Shown here piece by piece: positions 1-8,405 of a stretch of DNA of 64,000 nt. The first letter of the stretch is position 1; each line of letters begins with the position of its first letter. Origin of the DNA: Bog-473 sp963807675 (GTDB lineage: Bacteria; Actinomycetota; Acidimicrobiia; Acidimicrobiales; RAAP-2); the NCBI GenBank assembly GCA_963807675.1, contig CAWECP010000002.1, positions 620,001 to 684,000 of the forward strand, in the 5' to 3' direction. Under the pieces are notes generated by a model, which searched no databases, was not told where the DNA came from, and saw only the letters and a list, made by a program, of their open reading frames with translations. The position numbers were made by a program, and so were the translations under genes.

Positions 1-2
1 CG

Positions 3-113
3 GACCGTTCGGAAACGGCTCCTCGCCGCGCCCCGGTGGCCCGGCCGTACGCGCGACGGGTCCAGATCCGCCAGCGCACCGGGCCGACGCGCCTCCAACT
101 GCTCGCCAGCTGA
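3..113 (+). CDS. possible 3' end of an upstream gene (partial)
   Basis: From base 3 one frame is open for about 36 codons and ends at TGA 111-113; its arginine-rich end (...RTGPTRLQLLAS) could be the tail of a gene starting before the window. No domain is recognisable. A short pentamer tandem run (GTGCC repeated about four times, roughly 155-173) lies between this stop and the next gene. In such GC-rich DNA an open stretch this short can be chance, so this is a weak call. Confidence 0.2.
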   Translation, partial: DRSETAPRRAPVARPYARRVQIRQRTGPTRLQLLAS

Positions 114-248
114 GCACCGGGCGCGCGCCGCGGCGCCGCCACCAATTCCTCGGCCGTGCCGTGCCGTGCCGTGGCTCGCGGTCGCTTGCGGCCTCGTGCG
201 CCGGTACCGTGGGCGAACCGCTGCACCGAGCCCACAGGAGGCGTTGCC

Positions 249-1649
249 ATGCCCTTGCACAAGAGGGAGACGGTCCGGGAGGGGATGCTCGATTCGCTCT
301 ATGCGGACCGGGACATGCGGCTCGGCCTCCCGGCGCACCACTGTCCTTCCGGGGAGATGCCGCCGGCCGAGGCGTACCAGGCCATCTCCGACGAGCTACT
401 CCTCGACGGCAACGCGCGCCAGAACCTGGCGACCTTCTGCCAAACATGGGAGGAACCGGAGGTCCACAAGCTGATGGACCTCTGCATCGACAAGAACCTC
501 ATCGACAAGGACGAGTACCCCCAGACCGCCGAGCTCGAGCGCCGCTGCGTCTCGATCCTGGCCCACCTGTGGAACGCGCCCACGACCGAGGACCCCGTCG
601 GCTGCTCGGCCATCGGGTCGTCGGAGGCCTGCATGCTTGGCGGGATGGCGGCCAAATGGCGCTGGCGGGCCAAGCGTAGGGCGGAGGGGAAGTCGACCGA
701 ATCGCCCAACATGGTGTGTGGGCCTGTCCAGGTGGTCTGGCACAAGTTCGCCAAGTACTGGGACATCGAGATGCGCGAGATCCCCATGTCCCCCGGTCGC
801 TACTGCATGGATGTGCAGCAGATGCTCGAGCGCGTCGACGAGAACACCATCATGGTGGTGCCGACCTTCGGCGTGACCTACACGGGCGCCTACGAGCCGG
901 TGCTCCAGCTGTCCGAGGCGCTTGACAAGCTCCAGGAGGATACGGGCCTCGATATCGACATCCACGTGGACGGAGCGAGCGGGGCGTTCCTGGCCCCCTT
1001 CACCGCACCGGACGTCCTGTGGGACTTCCGGGTCCCGCGGGTCAAGTCGATCAGCACCTCGGGGCACAAGTTCGGGCTGGCGCCCCTGGGCGTGGGCTGG
1101 GTCCTGTGGCGCGACACCGCGGAGCTACCCGACGATCTCATCTTCCACGTGACGTACCTCGGCGGGGACATGCCGGTCTTTCAGATCAACTTCTCCCGGC
1201 CCGCCGGCCAGATCGTGGCCCAGTACTACAACTTCATCCGCCTGGGGACGAACGGCTACCGCAACGTGCACACAGCCTGCTACAACACCGGCCAGTTCCT
1301 GGCGGCGGAGATCCTCAAGCTCGGGCCGTTCGAGCTGCTGTGCGACTCCGACCCGCTCACGGGGATCCCCTCGGTGGCCTGGCGCATTCGGGAAGGCGAG
1401 GACCCGGGTTACACGCTCTATGACGTCGCCGACCGCCTGCGGACGCGGGGCTGGCAGGTGCCGGCCTACCCGTTGACCGGGTCCGTCGCCGACATCTCGG
1501 TCCAGCGCATCCTCGTGCGTCAGGGCGTCAGCCGGGACCTGGCGGGCCTCCTGCTCGACGACATGACACAGGCCATCGCCCACTTCGACCGCCACCCCGT
1601 CACCGTGCCCATGACGAAGGAGGAGTCAGGCGGTTTCAGCCACCTGTAG
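249..1649 (+). CDS. gadB: glutamate decarboxylase (PLP-dependent)
   Basis: Converts L-glutamate to GABA and CO2, consuming a cytoplasmic proton. The protein is 466 residues, the usual length of bacterial GAD. It starts MPLHKRETV and has the family features: the HVDGASGAF segment with the cofactor-ring Asp, and the PLP lysine in STSGHKFG around residue 275. The ATG at 249 is chosen because AGGAGG lies at 236-241; a longer in-frame opening to about 156 adds arginine-rich, non-homologous sequence. Its stop overlaps the end of the convergent channel-like gene by 14 bp. No glutamate/GABA antiporter is next to it, so an acid-resistance role is only inferred from the family; GABA metabolism is equally possible. 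Confidence 0.93.
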   Translation: MPLHKRETVREGMLDSLYADRDMRLGLPAHHCPSGEMPPAEAYQAISDELLLDGNARQNLATFCQTWEEPEVHKLMDLCIDKNLIDKDEYPQTAELERRCVSILAHLWNAPTTEDPVGCSAIGSSEACMLGGMAAKWRWRAKRRAEGKSTESPNMVCGPVQVVWHKFAKYWDIEMREIPMSPGRYCMDVQQMLERVDENTIMVVPTFGVTYTGAYEPVLQLSEALDKLQEDTGLDIDIHVDGASGAFLAPFTAPDVLWDFRVPRVKSISTSGHKFGLAPLGVGWVLWRDTAELPDDLIFHVTYLGGDMPVFQINFSRPAGQIVAQYYNFIRLGTNGYRNVHTACYNTGQFLAAEILKLGPFELLCDSDPLTGIPSVAWRIREGEDPGYTLYDVADRLRTRGWQVPAYPLTGSVADISVQRILVRQGVSRDLAGLLLDDMTQAIAHFDRHPVTVPMTKEESGGFSHL

Positions 1650-2826
1650 CCGAGGCCGCCCCGGTCGCGGTGGCCAGCCCCACCAAGTTGACCGTCCAGT
1701 CGACCTGGAGCGGTCGCCGCCGCAGGAAGCGCGGCCTCCCCACCCTGGCCGGCCGGTCGGTCGACCAGGGGGCGGGTGGTGCCTTGGTCAATCCAGCCAA
1801 CGCCCGCAGCGCCAGGTCGTAGGCCGAGCGGATCCAGGCGAACTGTCGCCAGGCCTCCTCCTCCTGCCCCTCCGCCACGACCAGGATGGGCGCCAAAGAC
1901 GCCATGGCGGCCTCGTACTCGTCCCGCCGGATGCTGATCGCCGGCGGCGGATCTCCATAGTGGGCCACGAGGTCTTGCACCCTCATGGGCGCGGGGAGTG
2001 GGACGTTGGCCGCCCGGGCCACCCGGGTGATGCCGGGCGCGCCGTAGACGAGGGCCATGAGTGGCCCCTTCTCCACGTCTTCGAACGGATCCCCCGCCTG
2101 CGTTGTCGACGCCGAGGCGACCAACGCCGCCGCGTCCAGGAGCGCGCCAATCGTGGCTACCCACGCGTGGTCGTCGTTGGTCTCTGGGAAGAAGGTCAAT
2201 GTGGGGAACGCCGTGTGCGTCTGCTCGATGTCGAGCATCCAGTCGGCCTGGTTGCGCCAGAATTCCAGGCTGTCGAGCAGACCGATGCGCTGCAGGCTCA
2301 GCAACAGGTCGGCCGCAACCGGCGGCGTACCCGCCACCGGCCGCAGGTTGATGATGCCCCGTTCCCGCGCGTTGTAGGCCGAGAAGATGGTCGGCAGGTA
2401 GCTGATGAGGAGGGCGACGAGCCCGAGCCCGATGACCGCCTCAATGAAGGCGATCCAGATTCGGGTCGTCGTGTCCGGCTCGGAGAAGCCCAGCGTGGTC
2501 AGGGACGACCCGCTGAACTCGAACGCCTTCTCCAAGCTGACCGAGCCCGTTCCCCAGAAGATGAAGGTGAACGCGATGGCCATGAGAATCATCCACACCA
2601 AGGGAAGGGTCACCAGGGATACCGGTGCGTACAGACGCTGCAAGGCCCGACTGCGCGCGTCCGAACTCCAACGGTGCACCAGCAGCCGGTACACCAGGGC
2701 GAACACCGCTTGGGACAAGCGAGCGAAGCCCTCTTGCGGTAGCACCACCGTCTTCAGAGCCGAACCCAGAACCGCCAGCATCACGACCGTACCGAAGAGC
2801 AGGGACAGGATGTGGAGGACGATCAT
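1636..2826 (-). CDS. two-TM ion-channel-like membrane protein
   Basis: A 396-residue protein. Hydrophobic segments lie at about residues 1-25, 72-95 and 118-142. Between the last two is a pore-loop-like stretch, SSLTTLGFSEP, that resembles the K+ selectivity filter region (TVGYG) but with LGF in its place. The remaining ~250 residues are soluble, helical and of no recognised family, ending in a basic tail. This resembles the Ion_trans_2 class, so a cation channel or a degenerate pore protein is likely; ion selectivity cannot be read from the sequence. It ends inside the 3' end of convergent gadB. Upstream is the DUF1269-type gene on the same strand, about 95 bp away, with a hairpin between. 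Confidence 0.6.
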   Translation of the reverse strand: MIVLHILSLLFGTVVMLAVLGSALKTVVLPQEGFARLSQAVFALVYRLLVHRWSSDARSRALQRLYAPVSLVTLPLVWMILMAIAFTFIFWGTGSVSLEKAFEFSGSSLTTLGFSEPDTTTRIWIAFIEAVIGLGLVALLISYLPTIFSAYNARERGIINLRPVAGTPPVAADLLLSLQRIGLLDSLEFWRNQADWMLDIEQTHTAFPTLTFFPETNDDHAWVATIGALLDAAALVASASTTQAGDPFEDVEKGPLMALVYGAPGITRVARAANVPLPAPMRVQDLVAHYGDPPPAISIRRDEYEAAMASLAPILVVAEGQEEEAWRQFAWIRSAYDLALRALAGLTKAPPAPWSTDRPARVGRPRFLRRRPLQVDWTVNLVGLATATGAASATGG

Positions 2827-2839
2827 GGTTTTCGGCGGG

Positions 2840-2858
2840 CGGCGCCGACGGGGCGCCG
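2840..2858 (-). terminator. GC-rich hairpin between DUF1269-type and channel genes
   Basis: A perfect 7-bp inverted repeat, CGGCGCC and GGCGCCG with a 5-base loop, sits in the 94-bp gap. It is followed, reading leftward, by the channel gene start. There is no T-run, so it may be a weak factor-dependent terminator or a 5'-leader stem. Beside it, about 2893-2915, is a short CCGGG pentamer repeat run. Confidence 0.3.
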
Positions 2859-2920
2859 AGTGGCCGTGACGCTACCCGGCCCCGCCTCGCCCCGGCCGGG
2901 CCGGGCCGGGCCGGGATGGC

Positions 2921-3433
2921 TCAGGAGGAGATCGACTTGGCCGCCTCTTGCACCGCGGCGTCGATCTGGCCCTTGTCGAGCTCGAGCTCCTTGGCCACCC
3001 GCTTCTGCGCCTTCAGCTCCACCTTCTCGAGGTACGCCTCTATCGTCGTTTCGCCCACGATGACCAGCGCGGCCTCGCCGGAGTCGATGACGTCGCCGAA
3101 CTCCTTCACGTCGGCCCGCGACATGCCCTTCCACAGGTGGCCGCTGACCCCGCCCACGGCGGCGCCCACGATGGCCGAGCCGATGATGGAGGGTGGGAAC
3201 AAGATGCCGATCAGCGCCCCGACCCCGGCCCCGCCCCAGGCCCCGTGGCGCGTCGTCGTCTCGTCCTTGTTCACGTGCACCTTGCCGTTGTCGTCCTTCG
3301 TGACGACGGCGGCGTCGTAGGTGCCGACGGCGCCCTGGGAGTGGAGGTCCTTGACGATGTCGTAGTCGGCCCGAGCGTCGACCTCGCTGGCGTAGGTCCC
3401 GATGTAGATGAAGACTCCGTCGGTCTTGGACAT
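2921..3433 (-). CDS. DUF1269-like small membrane-associated protein
   Basis: A 170-residue protein of the actinobacterial DUF1269 type. The N-terminal part reads like a small ferredoxin-fold repeat (GVFIYIGTYASEVDARADYD), followed by a glycine/alanine-rich hydrophobic hairpin (about residues 65-100, GGAGVGALIGILFPPSIIG) and a second alpha/beta repeat ending in a charged helix. The family is common, often stress-associated and has no known biochemical function. The start is supported by a purine-rich GGAGAGAGGAG just upstream. Glycine-zipper-type membrane association is inferred from the central segment. Confidence 0.7.
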   Translation of the reverse strand: MSKTDGVFIYIGTYASEVDARADYDIVKDLHSQGAVGTYDAAVVTKDDNGKVHVNKDETTTRHGAWGGAGVGALIGILFPPSIIGSAIVGAAVGGVSGHLWKGMSRADVKEFGDVIDSGEAALVIVGETTIEAYLEKVELKAQKRVAKELELDKGQIDAAVQEAAKSISS

Positions 3434-3492
3434 GGCACCGCTCCTCTCTCCGGGCGGCTCACCCGTCGGGCGAGCGACCTCCTGTCCCGAGG

Positions 3493-4710
3493 CTACTGAC
3501 TAGGCACGGCCGACCACCCGGCCGTCGCGGTAAAGCGTTCCCGGCAGCGCTCGGAGCAGAAGAAGACCGTCTCCTCGTCGCGCCGCCACGACGCCGGTGC
3601 GTCGGCCGTGCGGACCTGCATCCCGCACACCGGGTCCACCGCCGTCGACCCGAGGGCGGGCCGCCGCGCCAGCAGGTACAGGCCGACCAGGACGCCGAGG
3701 AAGAGCACGTTGAGCACGGTGGTCGGCCCGAGCGAAAGCGAACCCGCCGGCACGGCGTGATGCGCCGACGGTACGAGGCCGGCCGCCCGGAAGAGGTACT
3801 CGGTGACCAGGCCGGCGGCCGACATCACGGCCCAGAACACGAACAGCATGCGGACGGCCATGGCGGCGCCGTAATAGCGCCGGTAGATGAGGAGAACGGG
3901 CAACGCGATCAGGTCGGCGAACACGAACGCGATCACCCCACCGAACGAAATGCCGCCCGCCCACAGCGCCGCTGCCAGCGGGACGTTTCCGATGGAGCAC
4001 ACCGACGCCACCAGCGCGACCAAGGGGCCGACGACGGCGTTCTCCAGGCTGGTCCAGAACCCGTGGCCGCTGACGAAGAGCGCGCGCCACACGTCCGCCG
4101 GCACCAGCACGGCCAGGAGCCCGGCGATGCCGTAGCCGACGAGCAGCTCCCGGCGCACCATACGAAGGTCGCCCATGGTGTAGCGCGCCGCCTCCGACCA
4201 GCCGGCCCGCGTGCGCGGGCTGGCGGGCATCTCGGCCGACCCGGCACCTCCGTCGCCGGCCCGCCGTTGGCCCTCGACGACCACCCGGCCCCGCAGCCAC
4301 AGCGCACCGACCGTCGCCAGCAGAGCGATCATGACGATGCCGCCGACCAGCTCGCCGACGGCGAACTGCCAGCCGATGAGGACGGCCAGCACGATGCCGA
4401 GCTCGATCACGAGGTTGGTCGAGGCGAACATGAACACCATGGCCGTCACGAAGTCGGCCCCCCGGGCGACCAGGGAGCGAGCCACCGCGGCCGCGGCGTA
4501 GGAGCACGAGGACGAGGCCATGCCGAGGCCCGAGGCGCGCACGACCGGCCCCGGCCGGTGCGAGCCGAGGTGCCGCTCGAGCGACGAGCGCCGGCTGAAG
4601 GCCTGCACGGCACCGGCCAGCGTGAAGCCGAGGATCAGCGGCCACAGCGTCAGCCAGAGCATGCCGAGCGCCTCGCGGCCGGCCCGGGCCAGGTCGAGCA
4701 GGACGGTCAC
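3493..4710 (-). CDS. metal-linked permease (PF03773-type) with C-terminal YHS domain
   Basis: A 405-residue membrane protein. It has two blocks of helices. The first carries SSCSYAAAAVARSL and FASTNLVIELG, the second VCSIGNVPLAAALWAGG and FADLIALPVLLIYRRYYG; these are the cysteine and polar signatures of the DUF318/ArsP-like permease family. Residues from about 355 form a YHS domain (DPVCGMQV...FFCSERC) with cysteines suited to metal binding. The GTG start overlaps the stop of the CsoR-type gene (GTGA), implying translational coupling. The pair behind a CsoR operator suggests metal-induced efflux or sequestration, probably Cu(I) or a similar soft metal; the substrate is not proved. The permease-YHS fusion is a useful clue to metal delivery. 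Confidence 0.75.
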   Translation of the reverse strand: MTVLLDLARAGREALGMLWLTLWPLILGFTLAGAVQAFSRRSSLERHLGSHRPGPVVRASGLGMASSSCSYAAAAVARSLVARGADFVTAMVFMFASTNLVIELGIVLAVLIGWQFAVGELVGGIVMIALLATVGALWLRGRVVVEGQRRAGDGGAGSAEMPASPRTRAGWSEAARYTMGDLRMVRRELLVGYGIAGLLAVLVPADVWRALFVSGHGFWTSLENAVVGPLVALVASVCSIGNVPLAAALWAGGISFGGVIAFVFADLIALPVLLIYRRYYGAAMAVRMLFVFWAVMSAAGLVTEYLFRAAGLVPSAHHAVPAGSLSLGPTTVLNVLFLGVLVGLYLLARRPALGSTAVDPVCGMQVRTADAPASWRRDEETVFFCSERCRERFTATAGWSAVPSQ

Positions 4711-5072
4711 GACCGCACGAGCCGCCCGACGGCGGCCGACGCCTCGGCCAGCTTCTCCTCGGCCACGTCGCCCCCGGCCCGCACCGCATCGGCCACGCAG
4801 TGCGCCATGTGGTCCTCCAGCAGCTCGAGCGCGACGGCCTGCAGGGCGCGGCTGGCCGCGGAGATCTGCTCCAGCACCTCGATGCAGTAGCGGTCGTCCT
4901 CGACCATCCGCTGGAGCCCGCGCACCTGTCCCTCGACACGGCGCAGGCGGGTGAGGACGGCCGCCTTGTCGTCGGCGTAGCCGGGGGCGGGGGCGGGGGA
5001 CGAGGAGGTGGTGGCAGCCGGGCCGGCGGCGAAGGAGGAGGAAGAATCGGGGGCGAGCTGGTCGTCGTGCAT
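4707..5072 (-). CDS. csoR: CsoR-family metal-sensing transcriptional repressor
   Basis: A 121-residue all-helical DUF156/CsoR protein. After a ~35-residue Ser/Ala/Pro-rich N-terminal extension, the core begins with LTRLRRVEGQVRGLQRMVEDDRYC. The Cu(I) ligand set of CsoR is present: Cys in DRYCIEVL, then His and Cys four residues apart in EDHMAHC. These match the C-H-C triad and favour copper sensing over the formaldehyde (FrmR) or persulfide (CstR) classes, although the fourth-residue context should be compared. The ATG at 5072 leaves a 10-nt gap to an almost perfect operator. It overlaps the downstream permease by 4 bp. Confidence 0.88.
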   Translation of the reverse strand: MHDDQLAPDSSSSFAAGPAATTSSSPAPAPGYADDKAAVLTRLRRVEGQVRGLQRMVEDDRYCIEVLEQISAASRALQAVALELLEDHMAHCVADAVRAGGDVAEEKLAEASAAVGRLVRS

Positions 5073-5082
5073 GCACCGCAAT

Positions 5083-5099
5083 ATACCCCCCAGGGGTAT
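5083..5099. promoter_or_regulatory. CsoR-type operator (inverted repeat)
   Basis: ATACCCC-CCA-GGGGTAT: perfect 7-bp arms around a 3-base centre. This is the G-tract/TAT pattern of CsoR/RcnR-type operators. It lies 10 bp upstream of the csoR start and about 55 bp upstream of the divergent fhs start, so autoregulation is likely and an effect on fhs is possible. Confidence 0.8.
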
Positions 5100-5153
5100 C
5101 ACGCCAGGCCGTCCGGGCCCACCACCAGGGGTCGTCTGGCATGATTCGGCGCG

Positions 5154-6851
5154 GTGTCCCTGCCCCCGGCCATTGAGATCGCGCGCCACGCCACGCTTCG
5201 CCCGATCGCCGAGGTGGCGGCGCAGATGGGGATCGCCCCCCAGCTCCTCGAGCTCTACGGCGACCACGTGGCCAAGGTGCACCTCGACGCCGTCGGGGCC
5301 CTGGCCGACCGGCCGCCGGCCCGCTACGTGGTCGTCACCGCCGTCACCCCCACCCCGCTGGGCGAGGGCAAGACGACGACCACCGTCGGCCTCGGCCAGG
5401 CCCTGGCCTGCACCGGCCGGCAGGCCACCATCGCCATCCGCCAGGCCTCCATGGGCCCGACCTTCGGGATCAAGGGGGGAGCGGCGGGCGGCGGGTACAG
5501 CCAGGTGGTCCCCTTCGAGAACCTCAACCTCCACCTGACCGGCGACCTGCACGCCGTCACCGCGGCCAACAACCTGCTGGCCGCCATGGTCGACAACCAC
5601 CTCTACTCCGGCAACGCGCTGGGTCTCGACCCGCACGGCATCACCTGGAAGCGCGTCCTCGACGTCAACGACCGCTCGCTGCGCACCATCGTCAGCGGCC
5701 TCGGCAGCCGCGAGGACGGCACCCCCCGCCAGACCGGCTTCGACATCACGGCGGCGTCCGAGGTGATGGCGGTCCTCGCCCTCGCCACCTCCCTGCACGA
5801 CCTGCGCCAGCGATTCGGTCGCATCGTCGTCGGCTACACCGACGACGGCGAGCCGGTGACCGCCGAGCAGCTCAAAGCGGCCGGCGCCATGACCGTCGTC
5901 ATGCGCGACGCCATCAAGCCCAACCTGTTGCAGACGCTCGAGAACACCCCCGTCCTCGTCCACGCCGGGCCGTTCGGCAACATCGCCCACGGCAACTCGT
6001 CGGTGGTGGCCGACCTCATCGGCATCCATGCGGGCGAGTACCTCGTCACCGAGGCCGGGTTCGGCTCCGACATGGGAGCCGAGCGGTTCTTCAACATCAA
6101 GTGCCGCACGTCCGGCCTGGTGCCAGACGCCGCAGTCGTGGTGACGACGGTGCGCGCCCTCAAGCTTCACTCCGGTCGGCACAAGGTGGTGGCCGGCCGC
6201 CCGCTGCCGCCCGCCATGCTCGAGGAGAACCCGGACGAGGTGCACCTCGGCGCCTCCAACCTGCTCGCCCACCTGGCCATCGTGCGGCGCCACGGCGTCA
6301 CTCCCGTCGTCGCCGTCAACGCGTTCGACGACGACCATCCGTCCGAGCACGACGCCATCCGGGAGATCGCGGCGTCCGCCGGCGTGCGCGCCGCCGTCTG
6401 CACGCACTTCAGCCAAGGGGGGAAAGGCGCCGTCGAGCTGGCCGAGGCGGTGGTCGAGGCCTGCGAGGAGCCGAGCGATTTCCGCATGCTGTACGAAGAC
6501 GGCGCGACGCTGCGCCAGAAGATCGAGACGATCGCGTCCGAGGTGTACGGCGCCGACGGCGTCGACTACCTGCCGGCAGCCACGCGGCATCTGGACAACT
6601 ACGAACGAGCCGGCTTCGGGCGTCTCCCCGTCTGCATCGCCAAGACCCATCTCTCCATCTCGTCGGACCCCAAACTCCTGGGCGCCCCCAAAGGCTGGCG
6701 TTTGCCCGTGCGCGAGGCGCGGGCCAATGTGGGCGCCGGGTTCGTCTATCTGGTCAGCGGCGACATGCGCACCATGCCCGGGCTCTCACGCCACCCGGCC
6801 GCGGAACAGATCGACATCGACGAGGATGGCAACGTGGTGGGCCTGTACTAG
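5154..6851 (+). CDS. fhs: formate--tetrahydrofolate ligase
   Basis: ATP-dependent synthesis of 10-formyl-THF from formate and THF in one-carbon metabolism. The protein is 565 residues, the normal family length. The P-loop-like motif TPLGEGKTTTTVGLGQAL is at about residue 64-80 and the conserved RQASMGPTFGIKGGAAGGG follows. The C-terminal domain contains the family's KTHLSISSDP and ends in the conserved GxVVGLY-like tail. A GTG start is used. The acyl-CoA dehydrogenase follows after only 17 bp, so they are probably one transcript. The divergent csoR promoter is 81 bp away. Confidence 0.95.
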   Translation: MSLPPAIEIARHATLRPIAEVAAQMGIAPQLLELYGDHVAKVHLDAVGALADRPPARYVVVTAVTPTPLGEGKTTTTVGLGQALACTGRQATIAIRQASMGPTFGIKGGAAGGGYSQVVPFENLNLHLTGDLHAVTAANNLLAAMVDNHLYSGNALGLDPHGITWKRVLDVNDRSLRTIVSGLGSREDGTPRQTGFDITAASEVMAVLALATSLHDLRQRFGRIVVGYTDDGEPVTAEQLKAAGAMTVVMRDAIKPNLLQTLENTPVLVHAGPFGNIAHGNSSVVADLIGIHAGEYLVTEAGFGSDMGAERFFNIKCRTSGLVPDAAVVVTTVRALKLHSGRHKVVAGRPLPPAMLEENPDEVHLGASNLLAHLAIVRRHGVTPVVAVNAFDDDHPSEHDAIREIAASAGVRAAVCTHFSQGGKGAVELAEAVVEACEEPSDFRMLYEDGATLRQKIETIASEVYGADGVDYLPAATRHLDNYERAGFGRLPVCIAKTHLSISSDPKLLGAPKGWRLPVREARANVGAGFVYLVSGDMRTMPGLSRHPAAEQIDIDEDGNVVGLY

Positions 6852-6868
6852 GCCCCCGGGGAGGCGTT

Positions 6869-8104
6869 ATGGCAATCGACTTCACCCTGGCCCCGGAGCA
6901 CGAGGAGATCCGGGCCCGGGTGCGTTCATTCATTCAGGACACGGTGCAGCCGCGCATCAAGGGCTTCGACGACGAGACCCGCGTGACCTCTCGCCACGAA
7001 TACCTGGTCACCATCTTGGAGCTGCGCGAGGAGGCCAAGCAGGCCGGGCTCTGGTTGCCGCACATGCCCAGGGAGTGGGGCGGCATGGGTCTCGGCCACG
7101 TCGAGCTGGCCATGGTGCAGGCCGAGGCCGGCAGGACCCGGCTCGGCCCCTGGATCCTCAACTGCATGGCGCCTGACGAGGGCAACATGCACACCCTCCT
7201 GCACTGGGGCACCGACGCCCAGAAGGACAACTACCTGCGGCGGCTGTGCGAGGGCACCGCCATGTCGTGCTTCGCCATGACCGAGCCGGAGGTGGCCGGC
7301 TCCGACCCCACCCTCATCCGGACCCGGGCGGAGCAGGACGGCGAGGAGTGGGTCGTCAACGGGCACAAGTGGTTTATCTCCAACGCCCGGCGCGCCCAGT
7401 TCGCCATCCTCATCGCGCGCACGGAACCTGACGTGCCGCCCGGGTCACGGGGGGCCAACACGGCGTTCATCGTCGACCTCCCCGCCGAGGGGTGGAACGA
7501 CGTGCGCGAGGTGGAGACGATGCACGGCTCGACGGGGCACTCCGAAATCGTCATCGAGGACCTGCGCCTGCACGACTCGCAGATCCTGGGCGGCCGGGGC
7601 AACGGGCACCAGCTGGGCCAGTACCGCCTGGGGCCGGCCCGCCTGGCCCACTGCATGCGCTGGATCGCCCAGGCGGAGACGGCACTCGACATGATGGTGG
7701 ACCGCGCCTTGCACCGCTACTCGCACGGCTCGCTGCTGGCCGAGAAGCAGGGGGTCCAGTGGCTCATCGCCGACTCGGCCATGGAGCTCTACCAGTGCAA
7801 GCTCATGGTCCTCCACGCGGCGTACAAGATCGACCGGGGCGACGACTTCCGCACCGAGGTGTCCATGGCCAAGCACTTCGTGGCCAACAGCCTCAACCGC
7901 ATCATCGACCGCTCCATGCAGGTCCACGGGGCGCTCGGCTACTCCACCGACACCCCGCTGGCCGGCATGCTGCAGCACGCCCGCTGGGCCCGCCTGGCCG
8001 ACGGCGCCGACGAAATCCACCAGATGCGCATCGCCGAACGCACCATCGCCGCCTACACCGACACCGGGTCGACGAACGCCGCCACCGGCGGGCTGCCTCT
8101 CTGA
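6869..8104 (+). CDS. acyl-CoA dehydrogenase
   Basis: A flavoprotein of 411 residues with the three-part acyl-CoA dehydrogenase fold: N-terminal helices, middle beta domain beginning at FAMTEPEVAGSDP (about residue 135), and C-terminal helical domain with QVHGALGYSTDTPLA. The longer N-terminal region and HKWFISNA motif resemble the ACAD10/11-like or FadE subgroup of actinobacteria. The catalytic base is not obvious from motif reading alone. ATG 6869 has GGGGAGG 5 nt upstream. It probably acts in beta-oxidation or branched-chain acid degradation; the chain-length preference is unknown. Confidence 0.85.
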   Translation: MAIDFTLAPEHEEIRARVRSFIQDTVQPRIKGFDDETRVTSRHEYLVTILELREEAKQAGLWLPHMPREWGGMGLGHVELAMVQAEAGRTRLGPWILNCMAPDEGNMHTLLHWGTDAQKDNYLRRLCEGTAMSCFAMTEPEVAGSDPTLIRTRAEQDGEEWVVNGHKWFISNARRAQFAILIARTEPDVPPGSRGANTAFIVDLPAEGWNDVREVETMHGSTGHSEIVIEDLRLHDSQILGGRGNGHQLGQYRLGPARLAHCMRWIAQAETALDMMVDRALHRYSHGSLLAEKQGVQWLIADSAMELYQCKLMVLHAAYKIDRGDDFRTEVSMAKHFVANSLNRIIDRSMQVHGALGYSTDTPLAGMLQHARWARLADGADEIHQMRIAERTIAAYTDTGSTNAATGGLPL

Positions 8105-8107
8105 CCC

Positions 8108-8401
8108 ATGGGCTGCATCTTCGCTCTCATCGCCGCTTTCTCGGCCCGCTTCGCGATCTTCCTCCTTTGGATCTTCAGCGATCGCCTCACCATCGCCTTC
8201 CGCTCCGGCTGGGAGGGTGTGCTCGGGTTCATCTTCCTGCCGTACGCCACGCTCTTCTATGCGCTCGTGTACGCCCCGGGCAAAGGGGTCGACGCGTTCG
8301 GGTGGGTGATCGTGGCCCTCGGCGTGTTGCTCGACCTGGGCTCACACCTGTCAGGTTCGCGGGTCGAGCGCCGCCGCCGGCACAGTCGGGCCGACGCGTA
8401 G
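8108..8401 (+). CDS. small hydrophobic membrane protein, unknown function
   Basis: A 97-residue protein starting 3 bp after the acyl-CoA dehydrogenase stop, so very likely co-translated. It has three hydrophobic stretches at about residues 3-22, 38-55 and 65-80 and a basic C-terminal tail (RVERRRRHSRADA), predicting a cytoplasmic C-terminus. I do not recognise the family. It faces the convergent tsaD, with only 4 bp between the two stops. Confidence 0.6.
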   Translation: MGCIFALIAAFSARFAIFLLWIFSDRLTIAFRSGWEGVLGFIFLPYATLFYALVYAPGKGVDAFGWVIVALGVLLDLGSHLSGSRVERRRRHSRADA

Positions 8402-8405
8402 CACG

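Noticed and set aside
2893..2915. CCGGG pentamer run (and the GTGCC run at about 155-173) as functional repeats
   Set aside because: Very short, low-complexity runs in GC-rich DNA; no association with a gene function.
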